From a virus: a stretch of 64,000 nt of DNA. The notes beneath the pieces were generated by a model that worked only from the letters and a program-made list of their open reading frames with translations, made no database searches and was not told where the DNA came from. The position numbers and the translations under genes are program-made. The DNA lies in the IMG/VR virus record IMGVR_UViG_3300042898_002941, positions 17,255-81,254 of that record; one strand, given 5' to 3'. Below, piece by piece: positions 43,897 to 51,008 of this stretch; the first letter of the stretch is position 1; every line of letters starts with the position of its first letter.

Positions 43897-44180
43897 TCAA
43901 TATATTTTGGATACTTGGGACGCTGGGGGCAGAACGGGCACCGGGCGTCATTGCATGTACCTTCCAACCAAGTGTTGCAATGGTCACAATAGTTGCTGTC
44001 AAATTCAAAATTATAGCTACGAAATTCTCCGCAGACAAAACAACCAATTTCGTCTTTGGGGTCAAACTGTAACTCTCTTCCGGGCAGTGGTGCCTTGCGA
44101 CGGCTGGTGTTGGCCACACGGTCATGCGGTCCTACCAGCATTTCCGTTACCCCTCTATTTGTAAGTGGGTCATAACGCAT
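43893..44180 (-). CDS. zinc-ribbon-like phage protein
   Basis: A 95-residue protein with CFVCGEF, YCDHCNTW and ARCPFCPQRP; these CxxC pairs could form two zinc sites. The N-terminus is basic (VANTSRRKAPLPG). It is alone in its transcription unit with a promoter at 44214-44242. A nucleic-acid or protein adaptor is plausible. Function unknown. Confidence 0.65.
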   Translation of the reverse strand: MRYDPLTNRGVTEMLVGPHDRVANTSRRKAPLPGRELQFDPKDEIGCFVCGEFRSYNFEFDSNYCDHCNTWLEGTCNDARCPFCPQRPKYPKYID

Positions 44181-44213
44181 AGTTGTTTTCTCCTTGTTTC
44201 TTACTATGCTCTA

Positions 44214-44242
44214 ATTATAGCAAAACAAGAATTATCGGTCAA
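44214..44242 (-). promoter_or_regulatory. sigma70-type promoter, cassette copy
   Basis: TTGACC (44242-44237), 17 bases, TATAAT (44219-44214), followed by the same TTAGAGCATAGTAAG and AAACAAGGAG leader as at 43057. The repeat shows promoter plus ribosome site spreading as a unit. Confidence 0.88.
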
Positions 44243-44288
44243 TCTGGTATTATAGCTCATAAATTAGTGTTGTTTTTCAGCAACATTT

Positions 44289-44843
44289 TTAATCAAAATC
44301 TAATATTAGAGATCTAGCTACTGCACCAAAATTATTATCTATTATCCAATTATACAACGGAGTTTGAAATTTTATATCAATCCACCCATTTTTTAAATTG
44401 ATATAGTTGGCATAATCACCGTGTGTTACATGCGTGAGTTGATTGTTGATAACTTCTAATTCATGCAGTTTATTTTGAGGACTTAGATAATTATCAACAT
44501 ATCCTTGATCCTGTATAGGATTATATGCTACAAATTGTTTAAAAAAATATTCAAGATTTATACCATTGATTTCTACATATCTGACTTGTATTCCAAAATC
44601 ACCATTGGTTTTATATTCATCAAATAAATTAAGACCCAGGATTCTAATAAAATGAGTACCTGGTATGGCGTCATTGATATCCACGTTGAAATTTAATATT
44701 TGCATTGACGCATTAACATCATCAACTTTACCGCAATTTGCCAATAATAACGAGTCAATTACTACCGTATTATCTACACTGACAGCAATTATGGGTTTTT
44801 GTTCACACTGTGAATTAACTGTAAATCCCAATTTAATCTGCAT
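44289..44843 (-). CDS. hypothetical protein linked to a P-loop-like gene
   Basis: A 184-residue, AT-rich gene. Mostly beta-like (KPIIAVSVDNTVVIDSLLL) with an NxxNxx-rich C-terminus; no catalytic motif. It overlaps the upstream sulfotransferase-like gene by 11 bases. It could be a carbohydrate-binding partner, but I recognise no family. Confidence 0.5.
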   Translation of the reverse strand: MQIKLGFTVNSQCEQKPIIAVSVDNTVVIDSLLLANCGKVDDVNASMQILNFNVDINDAIPGTHFIRILGLNLFDEYKTNGDFGIQVRYVEINGINLEYFFKQFVAYNPIQDQGYVDNYLSPQNKLHELEVINNQLTHVTHGDYANYINLKNGWIDIKFQTPLYNWIIDNNFGAVARSLILDFD

Positions 44844-45573
44844 AACAATATTGTTTCATATTAAGTGGCATAATATCCATATATCTATCTACCAGAGTTT
44901 TGACTGCGTATATTTGAGTAGTATCCAATGTTGTTTCTAGTATTTTTTCAAGTTCTTCAATGTAATAATTTTTCCAAATTGAATCAATGTTAAAAATTTT
45001 TAAATCTTTATTTCTGTACAAAATTTCATTGAGATTAGATTCATAGTATCTGAGTTTTTTAGAATGCGCAGCTAACTCAATATATTTTTCTGGAGCACAT
45101 ACAAAAATATTTTTTTTAAGATCAAATAAAATATCTGTGGCGTTTTTTACTAGTTCTTGATTGTATAGATCAAATTTATCTTTGTTTTTGTTAATCCAAT
45201 TAAAATCGGTTGTGCTAACATGTCCAGATTGATAAACATAATTTACTAAAAACAATTTTATTCTACAATGAAATAAGTCATATATTGAATCTCCGTTGTG
45301 TCTTACAGAATCTAAAGTTTGTTGTGTGAGTAAATCAGAATCAACTTTGTAATATGATATTGGATAAAAAGAATTACATAATACATTTACATTATTTGGG
45401 GTTTTTTCGTATTTTCTCCATTGCTTACTATTATTTTTAATTTTTAATGGAAAAACTTTAAGAGACAATGATAAATCATTTGGAAAAAGACAAACTTGAA
45501 TTAGCCATGACACAAAAAAACCGCCGGCGCCACTGTTGTACCAAACAACATATTTTTTTTTGGATGCATTCAT
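44833..45573 (-). CDS. P-loop / sulfotransferase-like protein
   Basis: A 246-residue, AT-rich gene. VVWYNSGAGGFFVSWLIQV near the N-terminus resembles a nucleotide or PAPS loop and parallels the protein at 16953 (VYVQGSGGNLLSRTL). The rest has Lys/Tyr-rich helices. The start overlaps the stop of the phosphoesterase. Low GC compared with its neighbours hints at a separate origin. Tentative assignment. Confidence 0.45.
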   Translation of the reverse strand: MNASKKKYVVWYNSGAGGFFVSWLIQVCLFPNDLSLSLKVFPLKIKNNSKQWRKYEKTPNNVNVLCNSFYPISYYKVDSDLLTQQTLDSVRHNGDSIYDLFHCRIKLFLVNYVYQSGHVSTTDFNWINKNKDKFDLYNQELVKNATDILFDLKKNIFVCAPEKYIELAAHSKKLRYYESNLNEILYRNKDLKIFNIDSIWKNYYIEELEKILETTLDTTQIYAVKTLVDRYMDIMPLNMKQYCYAD

Positions 45574-46121
45574 GACATTATTTTAAAACCCACACTACCA
45601 CCTTCTGCTTCAATACGTTTGATCACATCTTCAAACAAGATAGGTGTGTAATCTGTTTGTTCAACGCAAACACAATGATAACGTGGATCAATAACTCCGT
45701 CCTTCATGACTCGATTGGCATGCAAGTGACCATGAATATTAACACCAAAACGGCCAAGACTTTCTTCATGTATAGGTATATGACTCAAGATCATGCCGTT
45801 CATCACATGGTATGCTCGCAACTCACGAAAGTGCTCGCGATACTCAACATCTCGAAAGATATCGTGATTACCACGGATCAACACTTTGTCGCCATTTAAT
45901 CTACGCATGATGCCCAAGGCTTTGCGATTGATAACAACATCACCCAGGTGATACACTTTGTCATTGGGACGAACTCGATCATTCCAACGACGAACCATTT
46001 CTTCATCCATTTCGTCTGCATTGTCCCACGGGCGAAGTTTTGTAACTCCATCGTTACGTGTGAAGTGACATACGCCAGCATGTCCAAAATGTGTATCACT
46101 AACTAAAAATACTGCTGGCAT
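45570..46121 (-). CDS. calcineurin-like metallophosphoesterase
   Basis: A 183-residue protein. Metal-binding motifs are in order: FLVSDTHFGH (D-x-H), LGDVVIN (GD), IRGNHDIF (GNH-D) and NIHGHLHAN (GHLH). AGGAGG lies before the ATG. The family hydrolyses phosphodiesters or phosphomonoesters. It may be a nucleotide or RNA end phosphatase in phage metabolism; substrate unknown. Confidence 0.85.
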   Translation of the reverse strand: MPAVFLVSDTHFGHAGVCHFTRNDGVTKLRPWDNADEMDEEMVRRWNDRVRPNDKVYHLGDVVINRKALGIMRRLNGDKVLIRGNHDIFRDVEYREHFRELRAYHVMNGMILSHIPIHEESLGRFGVNIHGHLHANRVMKDGVIDPRYHCVCVEQTDYTPILFEDVIKRIEAEGGSVGFKIMS

Positions 46122-46133
46122 AATTGCCTCCTT

Positions 46134-46340
46134 TTAACATTCAATATCTATATTCCTGCCCTTGTCTAAATCCAATCGAAGATTTCTTCTTACTCGATCT
46201 GCAATAATTTGATCAAGCCTGCGTTCTTCGATCTTTTTGGCATAGTCCTCAGTTCGTTGTTTGTCCATACGAGCCTGATCTACTCTATACTGTTCTAGAT
46301 TGTGTTTTATAACACTTTGCTCTGCTCTTGATATATTCAT
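46134..46340 (-). CDS. small charged helical protein, possibly leaderless mRNA
   Basis: A 68-residue protein rich in Arg, Asp, Lys and Gln (YRVDQARMDKQRTEDYAKK), probably one long helix. The ATG lies only six bases after a perfect -10 box and there is no ribosome-binding site, so translation may be leaderless. It leads into the phosphoesterase gene. Function unknown. Confidence 0.55.
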   Translation of the reverse strand: MNISRAEQSVIKHNLEQYRVDQARMDKQRTEDYAKKIEERRLDQIIADRVRRNLRLDLDKGRNIDIEC

Positions 46341-46346
46341 GCTTAT

Positions 46347-46375
46347 ATTATACTATCAAATTATATATATGTCAA
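46347..46375 (-). promoter_or_regulatory. consensus sigma70 promoter directly on an ATG
   Basis: TTGACA (46375-46370), 17 bases, TATAAT (46352-46347) on the - strand, a perfect match at both boxes. The start codon begins at 46340. Confidence 0.9.
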
Positions 46376-46403
46376 ATGGCATACCAATTCTGTCGCCCGG
46401 GCG

Positions 46404-46874
46404 TTATGCTATTTTTAATCCTCTAAAACGATCAGCTGCATAAGTGGCTGCAAAAGCTTCTGGTTTGACCAATGGTACCACATTACAAGTACCACGGATA
46501 TAACCAATGGCCTGACTGACCACATTGCTGCTGGCATGCTCGTCTTTGGGATTGATATCTAAATGAACCTCGACCAATCTATCTTCTAAAACATCTGCTA
46601 GTTTCAAATACAACTCACTAACTTTGTAAACTTCGGTCATTAATCGAGTATTTGGCCGGTTGGCTTTTTGGTCGTAGTCACGCTCTCTTGTGACTTCCCC
46701 AAACAGTTTGCATCCATTGTTGCCGCCAATATGAACCACAATAGCGGCAGTATAGTCAGCGTACCACACTTGACCAACTTTGATTCTTTCTGAATCTACT
46801 CCAATATAAATGCGGGTGTCTGGAGATTGGGAGTTTATAAAGTTTTTGATTTCTTTAATGTTAAATTTTCTCAT
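46404..46874 (-). CDS. RNase H-like protein (DUF458/YkuK type)
   Basis: A 156-residue protein. IYIGVDSERIKVGQ has the first Asp of an RNase H fold, AAIVVHIGG the next strand, VHLDINPKDEHASS an acidic motif and SQAIGYIRGT a helix. It fits the family of predicted RNase H-like nucleases of unknown role. It is downstream of a tRNA block and may be co-transcribed with it. Confidence 0.65.
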   Translation of the reverse strand: MRKFNIKEIKNFINSQSPDTRIYIGVDSERIKVGQVWYADYTAAIVVHIGGNNGCKLFGEVTRERDYDQKANRPNTRLMTEVYKVSELYLKLADVLEDRLVEVHLDINPKDEHASSNVVSQAIGYIRGTCNVVPLVKPEAFAATYAADRFRGLKIA

Positions 46875-46894
46875 TATGACACTTTTGCTATGTT

Positions 46895-46979
46895 TGGTAC
46901 GAGTGGCCGGACTCGAACCGGCACGCCATTACGACCTCAGATTTTAAGTCTGATGCGGCTACCATTACGCCACACTCGC
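46895..46979 (-). tRNA. tRNA-Leu (TAA)
   Basis: An 85-base type II tRNA. Acceptor GCGAGTG, anticodon loop CTTAAAA (TAA), long variable arm, T loop TTCGAGT, encoded CCA. Confidence 0.92.
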
Positions 46980-46985
46980 TATGTT

Positions 46986-47059
46986 TGGTGCCCCTTGACA
47001 GAATCGAACTGCCAGCAGATGATTACAAATCAACTGTATTACCATTATACTAAAAGGGC
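46986..47059 (-). tRNA. tRNA-Thr (TGT)
   Basis: A 74-base cloverleaf. Acceptor GCCCTTT, anticodon loop TTTGTAA (TGT), T loop TTCGATT, encoded CCA. One T-T mismatch is visible in the anticodon stem. Confidence 0.85.
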
Positions 47060-47064
47060 CTGTT

Positions 47065-47154
47065 TGGTGGAAGACCAGGGAGTCGAACCCTGTGACCGTA
47101 TTACTACGGTCTACGGATTAGCAATCCGCTGCATTACCGTCCTGCCCGTCTTCC
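47065..47154 (-). tRNA. tRNA-Ser (GCT)
   Basis: A 90-base type II tRNA with acceptor GGAAGAC and GTCTTCC, anticodon loop TTGCTAA (GCT), long variable arm, encoded CCA. Confidence 0.92.
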
Positions 47155-47159
47155 GGTAT

Positions 47160-47234
47160 TGGTGGAGGATGGGAGGATCGAACTCCCACTACATGCTTGC
47201 AAAGCACATGTGCTCCCATTATCACTAATCCCCC
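47160..47234 (-). tRNA. tRNA-Ala (TGC)
   Basis: A 75-base cloverleaf. Acceptor GGGGGAT pairs with ATCCTCC, anticodon loop TTTGCAA (TGC), encoded CCA. Confidence 0.92.
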
Positions 47235-47242
47235 GAATATCA

Positions 47243-47319
47243 TGGTCGGAGTACAAGGATTCGAACCTTGGACCTCATCGTCCCAAACGATGCGAACTAC
47301 CGGGCTGTTCTACACTCCG
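47243..47319 (-). tRNA. tRNA-Pro (TGG)
   Basis: A 77-base cloverleaf with acceptor CGGAGTG (C1-G72 as in tRNA-Pro), anticodon loop TTTGGGA (TGG), encoded CCA. Confidence 0.92.
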
Positions 47320-47324
47320 AAAAC

Positions 47325-47555
47325 TTACTTAATTTTTCTTGCTGAATCAAGACTGATTTCGCCTGTTTGAAATTCCAACAAGGCATTAACTATAGGATAG
47401 ATATGTGCAGGATTTTCACTGGCACGATGCTGACGAGCAATTTCTCTTGCACGAGCCGAAGCCAGGATAACCAACATATATCTGTCACCGCCAGAATTTT
47501 TTACACAGAGTTCTGTGTCTATTTCGGTGCCACGGCTTAATTTCGAGCGATTCAT
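47325..47555 (-). CDS. RNA polymerase omega-like protein
   Basis: A 76-residue protein. The core GGDRYMLVILASARAREI followed by YPIVNALLEFQTGEI parallels the omega (RpoZ) pattern of a basic helix after N/D-R-F-x-L-V, then P-x-V-x-A-L-x-E-I-x-x-G. Length also fits. It lies inside a tRNA block between tRNA-Gly and tRNA-Pro, sharing their promoter. I infer it binds the host RNA polymerase beta' subunit; not proven. Confidence 0.6.
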   Translation of the reverse strand: MNRSKLSRGTEIDTELCVKNSGGDRYMLVILASARAREIARQHRASENPAHIYPIVNALLEFQTGEISLDSARKIK

Positions 47556-47572
47556 ATCTATCCTTTAAAAAA

Positions 47573-47646
47573 TGGAGCGGGGTAACAGAATCGAACTGTC
47601 AGCATTAGCTTGGAAGGCTAAGGTATTACCACTATACGAACCCCGC
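47573..47646 (-). tRNA. tRNA-Gly (TCC)
   Basis: A 74-base cloverleaf. Acceptor GCGGGGT and ACCCCGC, discriminator T, encoded CCA. Anticodon loop CTTCCAA (TCC). First gene after the promoter at 47689-47717. Confidence 0.93.
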
Positions 47647-47688
47647 AATTACACTGGAGCGAATATGAGTTATATCCGCTTTGATTGT

Positions 47689-47717
47689 ATTATACACTAA
47701 CTTTGGTTACTTGTCAA
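47689..47717 (-). promoter_or_regulatory. consensus sigma70 promoter of the Gly to Leu tRNA block
   Basis: TTGACA (47717-47712), 17 bases, TATAAT (47694-47689), perfect at both boxes. It lies in the last codons of the hldD-like gene and probably drives tRNA-Gly, the omega-like gene, five more tRNAs and the RNase H-like gene. Confidence 0.88.
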
Positions 47718-48497
47718 CTGGTGTCTGTTGCCAGTGGCTAAAACGGCATTTAATTTGCTCATATCGGCACAGGTGTACTTTTGATATGAATCTTTTAAGT
47801 TGTCAGGCATGGGAATGGTTCTGATCGGCACATTAAAACTTTTTGCCACATCCATAAAACTCATGGTTTGTCCAGTGCCCAAATTCCATAGACCACTGGT
47901 TGTATTACATAAAAAATTCAAGTGTGTGCCAACTACTCTTGACACATGAACAAAGTCTCTTAGATAGTATTCACTACCTTCAAAAACTTCTATGTGTCCT
48001 TGTGTTTCTGCTTGACGTTTAAATTGCATAAATGGACTTGCTTGGTTGCCCTTGTGTTCTTCACCTTCGGGTCCGTACACATTGAAGTAACGGAAGCCTT
48101 GTACAATGCTTCCACTTGGATGATCACGCACATAACGTTCAAACAAGTATTTGCTCAACGCATACGGGGTACGTGGATCAACAGGAGCGTCTTCTCTAAA
48201 TGTACTGGTCAATCCGTAAACACTTGCACTGCTTGCATATTGGAAATTGACTCCATACGTTTTGCAAGCGTCATATAACTGGCGACTGAAATCAAAATTT
48301 TGTCGCATTAATTTATCAATGTCTCTTTCAGTGGTACTGCTGATAGCACCAATGTGAATAACCCAATCCTGTTCCATTACACTGGGCAAATTTGTTTCGC
48401 CCCATTCATAAGTTGATACCGTGTGCCCAGCAGATTCTAATGCTGTCAACATGTGACTACCAATAAAACCTTTGTGGCCGGTTAGTAATATTTTCAT
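47697..48497 (-). CDS. hldD: ADP-L-glycero-D-manno-heptose 6-epimerase-like
   Basis: A 266-residue protein. LLTGHKGFIGSHMLTALES is the Rossmann site, YASSASVYG and TPYALSKYLFERY the catalytic blocks, and RYFNVYGPEGEEHKGNQAS is the hallmark of HldD. Full-length HldD is about 310 residues: the C-terminal helix region is missing, and the last residues (NRHQLTSNQS) coincide with a tRNA promoter. The enzyme converts ADP-D,D-heptose to the L,D form. It may be active but shortened. Confidence 0.8.
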   Translation of the reverse strand: MKILLTGHKGFIGSHMLTALESAGHTVSTYEWGETNLPSVMEQDWVIHIGAISSTTERDIDKLMRQNFDFSRQLYDACKTYGVNFQYASSASVYGLTSTFREDAPVDPRTPYALSKYLFERYVRDHPSGSIVQGFRYFNVYGPEGEEHKGNQASPFMQFKRQAETQGHIEVFEGSEYYLRDFVHVSRVVGTHLNFLCNTTSGLWNLGTGQTMSFMDVAKSFNVPIRTIPMPDNLKDSYQKYTCADMSKLNAVLATGNRHQLTSNQS

Positions 48498-48802
48498 TTA
48501 AAATATACTTCGCTATTTACAGCTTTATCATCGATCCAAATATCATAAACAGGTTTATAAAATATTAGCTTATGATATTTTGCTCCCCATTCTGTCATCT
48601 GCTTTTTAGTCAATTCTGATCTATCAACACCAGAAGCAGACCCTCTGGCTGTCCAATAAGTTATTTCATGTCCTTCATCAAACAACTTATTGATTTTTTC
48701 AATCCTATCTTTATGTGGCTGTGTTTTATCATAGTTTGCACTGCCATCATTGTTAAGAACAATCGAACAAATTGTTCCATCAATATCTACAATGTATTTC
48801 AT
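48494..48802 (-). CDS. small HAD-like phosphatase
   Basis: A 102-residue protein. MKYIVDIDGTICSI carries the HAD motif I (D-x-D-G-T), YWTARGSASG is motif II-like, and YDIWIDDKAVN the acidic motif. It is similar to capsule-cluster phosphatases. At this size it is smaller than GmhB (about 180 residues). Linked to the heptose genes by ATGA overlaps, it may remove the 7-phosphate of heptose 1,7-bisphosphate, but another sugar phosphate is possible. Confidence 0.7.
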   Translation of the reverse strand: MKYIVDIDGTICSIVLNNDGSANYDKTQPHKDRIEKINKLFDEGHEITYWTARGSASGVDRSELTKKQMTEWGAKYHKLIFYKPVYDIWIDDKAVNSEVYFK

Positions 48803-49155
48803 AATTGACTATCGCCCGGCATAACTCTATAATTATCTTCTACTGAATCTGCTGTGCTTACTTCAATAATGGTACCTGCTTCTAAACAAACTATTTGATG
48901 CGGCTCCAATGGCTGATTGCGCCACACATCACCCGAAGTTAAGATACTAGAGTCTTGATGGGCGTCTTTGGTGTCAATGGTAATAACTTTGAATCGCCCA
49001 TCTAATACATACCAGGTCTCATCTTTCTCTGCATGAAAGTGCATACTAAACTTGGCACCAGTATTAAACTTTAATAGTTTACCGCAGTACTTGTCATTGG
49101 TGGCCCAGATCAATTCAGAACCCCAACCTTTCTCTACAAATCCATCTAATCTCAT
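48799..49155 (-). CDS. cupin-fold protein
   Basis: A 118-residue protein. FSMHFHAEKDETWYVLDG followed by GDVWRNQPLEPHQIV matches the two conserved cupin motifs with metal-binding His residues. GWGSELIWATNDKYC at the N-terminus is reminiscent of mannose-6-phosphate isomerase type cupins. It sits between the HAD and kinase genes of the heptose module and could be a sugar isomerase or binding protein. Confidence 0.75.
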   Translation of the reverse strand: MRLDGFVEKGWGSELIWATNDKYCGKLLKFNTGAKFSMHFHAEKDETWYVLDGRFKVITIDTKDAHQDSSILTSGDVWRNQPLEPHQIVCLEAGTIIEVSTADSVEDNYRVMPGDSQL

Positions 49156-49916
49156 TTGATTTCCTCTAATGTTGGCGCATAAACCCCAATATGTTGTACA
49201 GTGACCGCACTGGCATCAATTGCAAATTTAGTTGACTGTAGCAAATTTTTTGTATTGACATATTGATATGCAAATGCTGCAAGAAATGTATCTCCAGCAC
49301 CTGTAACATCTGCAACTTCTACACCAGGTGCGGCACAGTCAATGTCATGATGTACTACTCTGGCACCTTTGCTTCCGCGAGTGACAATTAGTCCGCTGCA
49401 CTCACTTTTGAGTTTACTATATTCAAGTTCATTGATCTTGACCCAAGCGCCTTGCAATCGTGCCAGGTCTGTTTTCTTGGTATCAATGAATACTGGACAT
49501 TTAACTGTGGCAATAATTTGTTCCATTAGTTCGTAACTAATTGTGCCCTTGTCATAGTCACTGATGACCACTGCATCATATGCATCAAGCATGTCTGTAT
49601 CAAACATAACAGGAGTTGACTCAACGTCTTTGTCTATTCGAATAATCTGTTGCTTACTGCGCTCGTCGATAAGTCTAGTCTTGGTGCTGGTCTCACCAAA
49701 TTGATAGTGTACATCACATCCTAGTGCTTCTAAGTTATTAAACACATTGCCAGCCATGCCATTGCGCTCTTCTGTACGAGTGGGAACAAATACAGGCACC
49801 GGAGCTTCTGGACTGAGACGATCTACAGTGCCATACTGATAGATATCCTTGCAGTTATCGCCTATTAGCAATATCTTGAATTGTGTTTGTTGTTGAATAA
49901 TTGCCGACTCTGTCAT
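49152..49916 (-). CDS. PfkB-type kinase, HldE kinase domain
   Basis: A 254-residue protein. VDRLSPEAPVPVFVP near residue 32 is typical of heptose-7-phosphate kinase, and DVTGAGDTFLAAFAYQ the anion-hole and catalytic Asp motif. In E. coli this domain is the N-terminal half of HldE. It overlaps the nucleotidyltransferase gene by 62 bases. It would make heptose 1,7-bisphosphate. Confidence 0.85.
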   Translation of the reverse strand: MTESAIIQQQTQFKILLIGDNCKDIYQYGTVDRLSPEAPVPVFVPTRTEERNGMAGNVFNNLEALGCDVHYQFGETSTKTRLIDERSKQQIIRIDKDVESTPVMFDTDMLDAYDAVVISDYDKGTISYELMEQIIATVKCPVFIDTKKTDLARLQGAWVKINELEYSKLKSECSGLIVTRGSKGARVVHHDIDCAAPGVEVADVTGAGDTFLAAFAYQYVNTKNLLQSTKFAIDASAVTVQHIGVYAPTLEEIK

Positions 49917-50256
49917 AAAATATCACTTGATTTACGTGTTCTTGTCCAACTATGCTTTTACCTTGCCAGTCACTGCCTTTGACCATGATGTCTGGTTTGT
50001 CCAGTTTAATTAGTTCTATTAACTCTTCTGATGAATTAAAGATTTTAACATAGTCTACACATTTTAAACTATTCAGCATAAACATACGATCTATTTGGTT
50101 GTTTATGGGTCGAGTAGATCCTTTGAGTTTTCGAACACGTTCGTCAGAGTCAATGCAAACTAAAAGATAGTCGCCTTGGTTTTTTGCATACTGTAGCATT
50201 TCTAAATGTCCACGATGCAATATATCAAATGTTCCGTTTACTATTATTTTGGTCAT
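49855..50256 (-). CDS. cytidylyltransferase-fold, HldE nucleotidyltransferase domain
   Basis: A 133-residue protein. IIVNGTFDILHRGHLEML has the H-x-G-H site, and IMVKGSDWQG and the C-terminal STTNTIQDI fit RfaE/HldE domain II. It transfers AMP from ATP to heptose 1-phosphate to give ADP-heptose. In E. coli this domain is C-terminal of HldE; here it is a separate gene and placed first. It follows tRNA-Arg directly. Confidence 0.85.
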   Translation of the reverse strand: MTKIIVNGTFDILHRGHLEMLQYAKNQGDYLLVCIDSDERVRKLKGSTRPINNQIDRMFMLNSLKCVDYVKIFNSSEELIELIKLDKPDIMVKGSDWQGKSIVGQEHVNQVIFYDRVGNYSTTNTIQDIANRR

Positions 50257-50262
50257 ACTATT

Positions 50263-50339
50263 TGGCCTGACTGGAGGGATTTGAACCCCCGACCGACGGA
50301 TTAGAAATCCGTTGCTCTATCCTACTGAGCTACAGTCAG
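50263..50339 (-). tRNA. tRNA-Arg (TCT)
   Basis: A 77-base cloverleaf. Acceptor CTGACTG and CAGTCAG, anticodon loop TTTCTAA (TCT), encoded CCA. Just downstream of hairpin H1. Confidence 0.92.
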
Positions 50340-50343
50340 AAAT

Positions 50344-50441
50344 TACCATATAAAAACACACTATAAAACACCCTGGTTGTTAAGTGTCACTACCGTCCCG
50401 GTACCACCCGGGGTAAGCGTGTAATGTGTTTTTATATGGTA
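50344..50441 (-). ncRNA. long hairpin H1 between tRNA-Lys and tRNA-Arg
   Basis: Two 20-base arms (50344-50363 and 50422-50441) pair over their full length in the - transcript with one G-U. The 5' arm contains the ACCA end of tRNA-Lys. The 58-base interior has GC-rich CCCGG elements. It shares the CACATTA/TAGTGTG helix with H2 and H4. Role unknown; RNase III-type processing is one possibility. Confidence 0.75.
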
Positions 50442-50512
50442 GGACGTATTGGATTTGAACCAATGACCAATAGATTAAAAGTCTACTGCTCTACCAACTG
50501 AGCTAACGTCCC
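50437..50512 (-). tRNA. tRNA-Lys (TTT)
   Basis: A 76-base cloverleaf. Acceptor GGGACGT, anticodon loop CTTTTAA (TTT), encoded CCA, which overlaps the base of hairpin H1. Confidence 0.92.
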
Positions 50513-50553
50513 ACTGCTCTTTTCACTGTCCATTTGGACTCTCCTTACTTTAA

Positions 50554-50640
50554 AGCATATTGAAACACACTAACTACCTTGGTATGTACTCAAGTTCATG
50601 GAACCGCTACGACCCTATCTTTAATGTGCTTCAATATGCT
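50554..50640 (-). ncRNA. long hairpin H2 upstream of tRNA-Lys
   Basis: 19-base arms (50554-50572 and 50622-50640) pair fully in the - transcript with two G-U pairs; on the + strand the same positions would be A-C mismatches. The interior is 49 bases with a TACC/GGTA mini-hairpin. Same helix motif as H1 and H4. Confidence 0.75.
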
Positions 50641-50649
50641 CTGCATCCC

Positions 50650-50769
50650 CCGGCGGTAATTATAGAGTATCAAGATATGACGCTATCATACCCATCACAC
50701 ACTCCTTCCACCCGCTTCCCGACAGGGACCGTTCTCGTATTGCTAACGCCGGTTAGGTTAGACCGCCGG
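50650..50769 (-). ncRNA. candidate structured RNA region
   Basis: CCGGCGGT at 50650-50657 pairs with ACCGCCGG at 50762-50769, closing a GC-rich region with further complementary blocks. No convincing gene lies inside apart from an 11-codon ORF. It could be a small RNA between the 37-residue ORF and H2. Confidence 0.4.
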
Positions 50770-50883
50770 TTACCCGGAAGCAGATTCACCATCCCCATTA
50801 CTGGGGGCAGGCTCTTGCTCGAACCACCCGTACTTGTCACGTACTTCATCCTGTGGGTCACAGTAGCCGACGACACTCGGCAT
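50770..50883 (-). CDS. 37-residue ORF just after tRNA-Asn
   Basis: An ORF (MPSVVGYCDPQDEVRDKYG, then WFEQEPAPSNGDGESASG) starting seven bases after the tRNA-Asn CCA. The GAGGAG inside the tRNA 3' end is well placed as its ribosome site, so the ribosome site overlaps the tRNA. Acidic, Gly/Ser-rich tail. May be genuine or chance. Confidence 0.4.
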   Translation of the reverse strand: MPSVVGYCDPQDEVRDKYGWFEQEPAPSNGDGESASG

Positions 50884-50889
50884 GTTCTT

Positions 50890-50965
50890 TGGCTCCTCGA
50901 CCTGGGTTCGAACCAGGGACAACTTGATTAACAGTCAAGTGCTCTACCAACTGAGCTATCAAGGA
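50890..50965 (-). tRNA. tRNA-Asn (GTT)
   Basis: A 76-base cloverleaf. Acceptor TCCTTGA and TCGAGGA, anticodon loop CTGTTAA (GTT), discriminator G, encoded CCA. Confidence 0.93.
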
Positions 50966-50976
50966 ATAAATTAGTT

Positions 50977-51008
50977 GTCTAGCTACTCTCACCACAAGAG
51001 CCCTAGAC
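50977..51008 (-). other. hairpin upstream of tRNA-Asn
   Basis: GTCTAG and CTAGAC form a 6-bp base with an inner CTCT/AGAG helix. It sits 12 bases upstream of tRNA-Asn in the 206-base spacer from tRNA-fMet. The rest of the spacer holds a short hairpin at 51042-51060 (GACGGAC, GTCCGCC) and an A-rich run, and I see no gene. Confidence 0.45.

Noticed and set aside
46827-47228. A 133-codon + strand ORF across tRNA genes
   Set aside because: It runs antisense through five tRNAs and has no ribosome site.
50670-50876. A 68-codon - strand ORF in the same spacer
   Set aside because: It overlaps the 37-codon ORF, which has the better ribosome site, in another frame and crosses the structured region.
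50560-50931. A 123-codon + strand ORF between tRNA-Lys and tRNA-Asn
   Set aside because: It is antisense to the transcribed tRNA operon and crosses hairpin H2 and a tRNA.
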